Origin: Ruminococcus sp.
Lineage (GTDB): Bacteria > Bacillota > Clostridia > Oscillospirales > Ruminococcaceae
Length of the DNA stretch: 6,427 bases
Assembly (NCBI GenBank): GCA_019417865.1
Contig: DYCW01000367.1
Span: 1 to 6,427, forward strand
Reading direction: 5' to 3'
Part shown: positions 5,883 through 6,427 of the stretch, one piece after another
Layout of the letters: every line of letters begins with the position of its first letter
Numbering within the stretch: the first letter of the stretch is position 1
Position numbers and translations under genes: made by a program
The notes under the pieces: generated by a model
Databases searched by the model: none
Told to the model about the DNA's origin: nothing
The model's input: only the letters and a program-made list of their open reading frames with translations

Positions 5883-5968
5883 GTGTATGCACCTGCCTTC
5901 TTTACAAACTCGCTGTTTCAGGTACACAATAAGATAAAATCGTGACTTTCGACCTGAACCCAAGCGGT
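5883..5968 (-). ncRNA. Structured 5' leader of rplU (L21-leader type)
   Basis: Between the predicted transcription start (about 5968) and the rplU ATG lie about 86 nt. TTCAGGT (complement of 5952-5958) pairs perfectly with ACCTGAA (complement of 5917-5923). Four outer pairs, CGCT with AGCG (5963-5966 and 5911-5914), extend it across small internal bulges. Firmicutes rplU messages are known to carry a conserved L21 leader thought to give feedback control by a ribosomal protein. Position and architecture fit that element, but I could not run a covariance model. Confidence 0.7.
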
Positions 5969-5974
5969 TTTTTC

Positions 5975-6003
5975 ATTATAGCATAGTTTGTGTTGGTTGT
6001 CAA
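5975..6003 (-). promoter_or_regulatory. Sigma-A promoter of the rplU operon
   Basis: A perfect -35 TTGACA (5998-6003), a 17-bp spacer and a perfect -10 TATAAT (5975-5980) are present, with TGC directly before the -10 (extended -10). A and T runs at about 6014-6034, just upstream of the -35, resemble an UP element. The start is expected near 5968. This is a very strong promoter, as expected for ribosomal-protein genes, and it probably serves the whole leftward gene group. Confidence 0.92.
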
Positions 6004-6361
6004 GAAGTGTGTGCAAAAAAATGTAAATTTTTTGTGTCTTCTGAAGATGGACAGAAGATGGAATACAGAAGGGGCAATAGAAAGGAGACGGATATTTGTA
6101 TGTTTTTTGTAAATTTTGCTTCAAATATAAGCAATAGAACATCAAACCTATTTGCAAAATGTGTGAAATTATGACAAAATTGCACCCTACTTGTTGTGAT
6201 GATTGTCCAAAAATAAAAGCTGGAAATTGTGCTAAGTGCCATTTTAACAGCGGGTGTATTTACAAATGGGTGTGTTTATGATAAAATAAAAATGCTAAGA
6301 ATGCGTATGCTTGCAGATACGTCTTTTGTAGATCTATTTTTGAAAGAGGGGAAGAAATGAT
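6004..6361. other. Intergenic region between rplU promoter and the rightward gene at 6362
   Basis: No gene can be called with confidence here. What can be seen: AT tracts (6014-6034) behind the rplU promoter; a 7-bp hairpin TCTTCTG/CAGAAGA (6037-6043/6052-6058) overlapping an 11-bp-spaced repeat of GAAGATGGA (6043-6051, 6054-6062); an AAAGGAGA Shine-Dalgarno-like motif at 6081-6088; a plus-strand reading frame rich in cysteine (6096-6281) with one internal TAG at 6135-6137; a likely promoter at 6259-6287; and an imperfect hairpin at 6298-6327. The Cys-rich frame could be a small gene, a decayed gene, or chance in TG-rich DNA. Confidence 0.5.
6259..6287 (+). promoter_or_regulatory. Probable promoter for the rightward gene at 6362
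   Basis: TTTACA (6259-6264, 5 of 6 to consensus), a 17-bp spacer and TAAAAT (6282-6287, 5 of 6) are present, with TGA at 6279-6281 giving an extended -10. The start would be near 6294, leaving about 68 nt of leader. That leader includes an imperfect hairpin (6298-6308 with 6317-6327, one mismatch and two G-T pairs). Confidence 0.5.
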
Positions 6362-6427
6362 ATGTCAGCTTGGGATCCGATCCAAAATCAAATAAAAAAC
6401 CGACAAGCCATGGGCAGTCATGTACAG
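6362..6427 (+). CDS. Start of an unidentified rightward gene, cut off by the window edge
   Basis: Only the first 22 codons are present, beginning MSAWDPIQNQ and staying open to the edge. A purine-rich ribosome-binding site (GAGGGG, 6346-6351) lies 10 nt upstream. The ATG at 6357 is in another frame and stops after 12 codons, so 6362 is preferred. The visible part is polar, with no signal peptide or membrane segment at the N-terminus. I do not recognise the protein. It is transcribed away from the rplU operon, so it is a separate unit. Confidence 0.55.
   Translation, partial: MSAWDPIQNQIKNRQAMGSHVQ

Noticed and set aside
5334..5945. 203-codon plus-strand frame with many cysteines
   Set aside because: It is antisense to prp, rplU and the L21 leader, all of which are certain. 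It has no Shine-Dalgarno sequence, and its composition is that of a shadow frame.
6000..6242. 80-codon minus-strand frame with a hydrophobic stretch (and the overlapping 5918-6157 frame)
   Set aside because: No ribosome-binding site precedes either start. The frames run across the rplU promoter and leader, and hydrophobic residues are expected from T-rich DNA.
1..6427. CRISPR array, transposon or phage genes
   Set aside because: No regularly spaced repeats, transposase or integrase motifs, terminal inverted repeats or phage proteins were seen. The window looks like stable core chromosome.

Overview
The window is a stretch of chromosome from a low-GC Gram-positive bacterium, most likely a clostridium of the Ruminococcus/Oscillospiraceae type. 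The evidence is indirect: ribosomal protein L27 carries the N-terminal extension that Firmicutes remove with the Prp protease (whose gene is also present), the Shine-Dalgarno sequences are strong, the promoters match the sigma-A consensus, and a mini-RNase III gene is present. I cannot name the species.

Layout from left to right: (1) Positions 1-178 hold no gene but two strong, divergent sigma-A-type promoters. One fires leftward out of the window (12-40) and one fires rightward (134-162). (2) The rightward promoter makes a single tRNA-Lys(UUU) (179-254), ended by an 18-bp terminator hairpin (255-299). (3) A second terminator (about 321-372) ends a leftward operon that converges on the tRNA. 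(4) That operon fills 401-5882 on the minus strand. In transcription order it reads rplU (L21), prp (L27-processing protease), rpmA (L27), an internal terminator-like hairpin, obg (GTPase), mrnC (mini-RNase III), yebC, an 11-bp hairpin, a DeaD/CsdA-type DEAD-box RNA helicase, and an unrecognised 36-residue membrane microprotein. Its promoter (5975-6003) is a perfect consensus, and the transcript starts with an L21 leader-type hairpin. (5) Positions 6004-6361 are an intergenic stretch with several small structures, a curious cysteine-rich reading frame interrupted by one TAG, and a likely rightward promoter. (6) A rightward gene starts at 6362 and runs off the right edge.

The operon has a clear theme, the making of the large ribosomal subunit. 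L21 and L27 are 50S proteins and Prp trims L27. Obg is a 50S-assembly GTPase, mini-RNase III trims 23S rRNA, YebC acts in translation or regulation, and the helicase has the RNA-binding domain found in 50S-assembly helicases. The least expected items are the short membrane protein at the operon's end, the rpmA ribosome-binding site lying inside a hairpin, the internal hairpins that could set different expression levels along the operon, and the Cys-rich frame near the right edge.
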